Assembly (NCBI GenBank): GCA_958346165.1
Contig: CATVQO010000027.1
Coordinates: 1 to 13,312 of the forward strand
Reading direction: 5' to 3'
Source: an uncultured Collinsella sp.
Lineage (GTDB): Bacteria; Actinomycetota; Coriobacteriia; Coriobacteriales; Coriobacteriaceae
DNA: 13,312 nucleotides
Position 1 is the first letter of the stretch. The number at the start of each line of letters is the position of its first letter. Positions 12,620 to 13,312 of this stretch are shown in pieces. Below the pieces are notes generated by a model that was given only the letters and a program-made list of their open reading frames with translations, was not told the origin of the DNA and made no database searches. The translations under genes were made by a program, and so were the position numbers.

Positions 12620-13312
12620 ATGGACACCACCTTCAGCCACATCAAAGCCGTGTTCTGCGATATCGACGGCACGCTGCTCACGAGCCAGCACACGGTGTCC
12701 CCGCGCACCGTGGCGGCGATCCGCGCCCTGCGCGAGCGCGGCGTGCTGTTTGGCCTGTGCACCGGGCGCGACGCCCACGCGACCGAGGCCATGTACGAGC
12801 TCTGGGGCATCGAAGGCCTGGTAGACGTGATGGTGGGCTGCGGTGGCGCCGAGGTCATCGACCGTGCGCACGACATCAACGAGCTGAGCTATCCGCTGCC
12901 GGGCGAGACCATCGCGCGCATCTGCAAGCACATGGCGGATCTTCCGGCAACGCCCGTCTGCCCCCGAGACGGCGTGTTCTACGTGCCCGAGAGCAACGCG
13001 TGCGTCGAGCACCTGTCGCGCATCGACGGCGTGCCCTACCAGGTGGTCGATTTTGCCGAGTTTTTGCGCGAGCCGCAGCCCAAGGTGATGTTTACCATGG
13101 CGCCCGAGGTAATGCCGCGGGTGATTGAGCGGGCGTCGACGTTTGCCGATGACACCGTCAAGGCGGCGGCCCTGCAGACCACGCAGCGGCTCTACGAGTT
13201 TATGGATCCGCGCGTGTCCAAGACGCGCGGCCTTGTGCGCGTAGCGGAGCTCAACGACATGGAGCTCCAGGACATCTGCGTGTTTGGCGATGCGGACAAC
13301 GACACCTGCATG
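12620..13312 (+). CDS. Cof-type HAD-superfamily hydrolase (3' truncated by window)
   Basis: The first 231 codons of a haloacid-dehalogenase-like phosphatase; the frame is open to the last base. HAD motif I is CDIDGTLL with nucleophile Asp14 and Asp16; motif II is CTGRD with Thr48; motif III is Lys201 (SKTRGL); motif IV is FGDADND with Asp224 and Asp228. The cap between motifs II and III (about 75-195) is the large C2 type of Cof/YidA-like sugar-phosphate or nucleotide phosphatases. Motif IV has Ala-Asp where most relatives have Gly-x, which is within family variation. It acts in the cytoplasm with Mg2+; the substrate cannot be predicted. ATG 12620 is preceded by AGAAAGG at 12608-12614. It is separated from the moa operon by the hairpin-rich 12294-12530 region and so is probably an independent transcription unit. 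About 35-45 residues should be missing. Confidence 0.9.
   Translation, partial: MDTTFSHIKAVFCDIDGTLLTSQHTVSPRTVAAIRALRERGVLFGLCTGRDAHATEAMYELWGIEGLVDVMVGCGGAEVIDRAHDINELSYPLPGETIARICKHMADLPATPVCPRDGVFYVPESNACVEHLSRIDGVPYQVVDFAEFLREPQPKVMFTMAPEVMPRVIERASTFADDTVKAAALQTTQRLYEFMDPRVSKTRGLVRVAELNDMELQDICVFGDADNDTCM

Overview
The window looks like chromosomal DNA of a high-GC actinobacterium of the Coriobacteriia, most plausibly Collinsella or a close relative. This is inferred from protein style, about 65% GC in the lines I counted, GTG/TTG starts, and dense short palindromic repeats between genes; it is not proven. Nine protein genes are supported, two of them cut by the window edges, together with several promoters, operators and hairpins.

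Layout. (1) 1-515: 3' end of ligA (NAD-dependent DNA ligase), ending at a perfect 13-bp hairpin. (2) 551-2115, minus strand: an AT-richer two-gene unit encoding a Tat-exported papain-like cysteine peptidase and a small putative lipoprotein. It reads like horizontally acquired accessory DNA. (3) 2224-4465, minus strand: a MATE efflux pump and a MerR-type regulator in one operon, preceded by a textbook MerR-type stretched promoter with a dyad in its 19-bp spacer. (4) 4724-8444, plus strand: two overlapping genes for a heterodimeric ABC exporter with one degenerate and one canonical ATP site, driven by a strong sigma70-like promoter. (5) 8494-9801: two almost identical 65-nt palindromic repeats in the same orientation bracket a 345-aa gene whose C-terminus looks like a DUF559/Vsr-type PD-(D/E)XK nuclease. 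(6) 9932-12296: moaA followed 4 nt later by a moaC-mobB fusion, for early and late molybdenum-cofactor steps. (7) 12294-12530: a 323-bp intergenic region packed with structure: a hairpin swallowing the moaC-mobB stop codon, a third 65-nt palindromic repeat in inverted orientation, and two copies of a second stem-loop repeat on either side of it. (8) 12620-13312: start of a Cof-type HAD hydrolase that runs off the window.

How the parts work together. The MATE pump with its MerR regulator and the neighbouring ABC exporter form two divergent multidrug-type efflux units sharing one 258-bp control region. MoaA and MoaC make cyclic pyranopterin monophosphate from GTP, and the MobB domain probably serves the later guanine-dinucleotide step.

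The strongest candidate for something undescribed is the repeat-nuclease-repeat arrangement at 8494-9801. The gene between the repeats is not a REP-type (Y1/HUH) transposase but a nuclease-fold protein. The two repeats differ in a way that keeps the hairpin paired, and a third, diverged copy lies 2.6 kb away.
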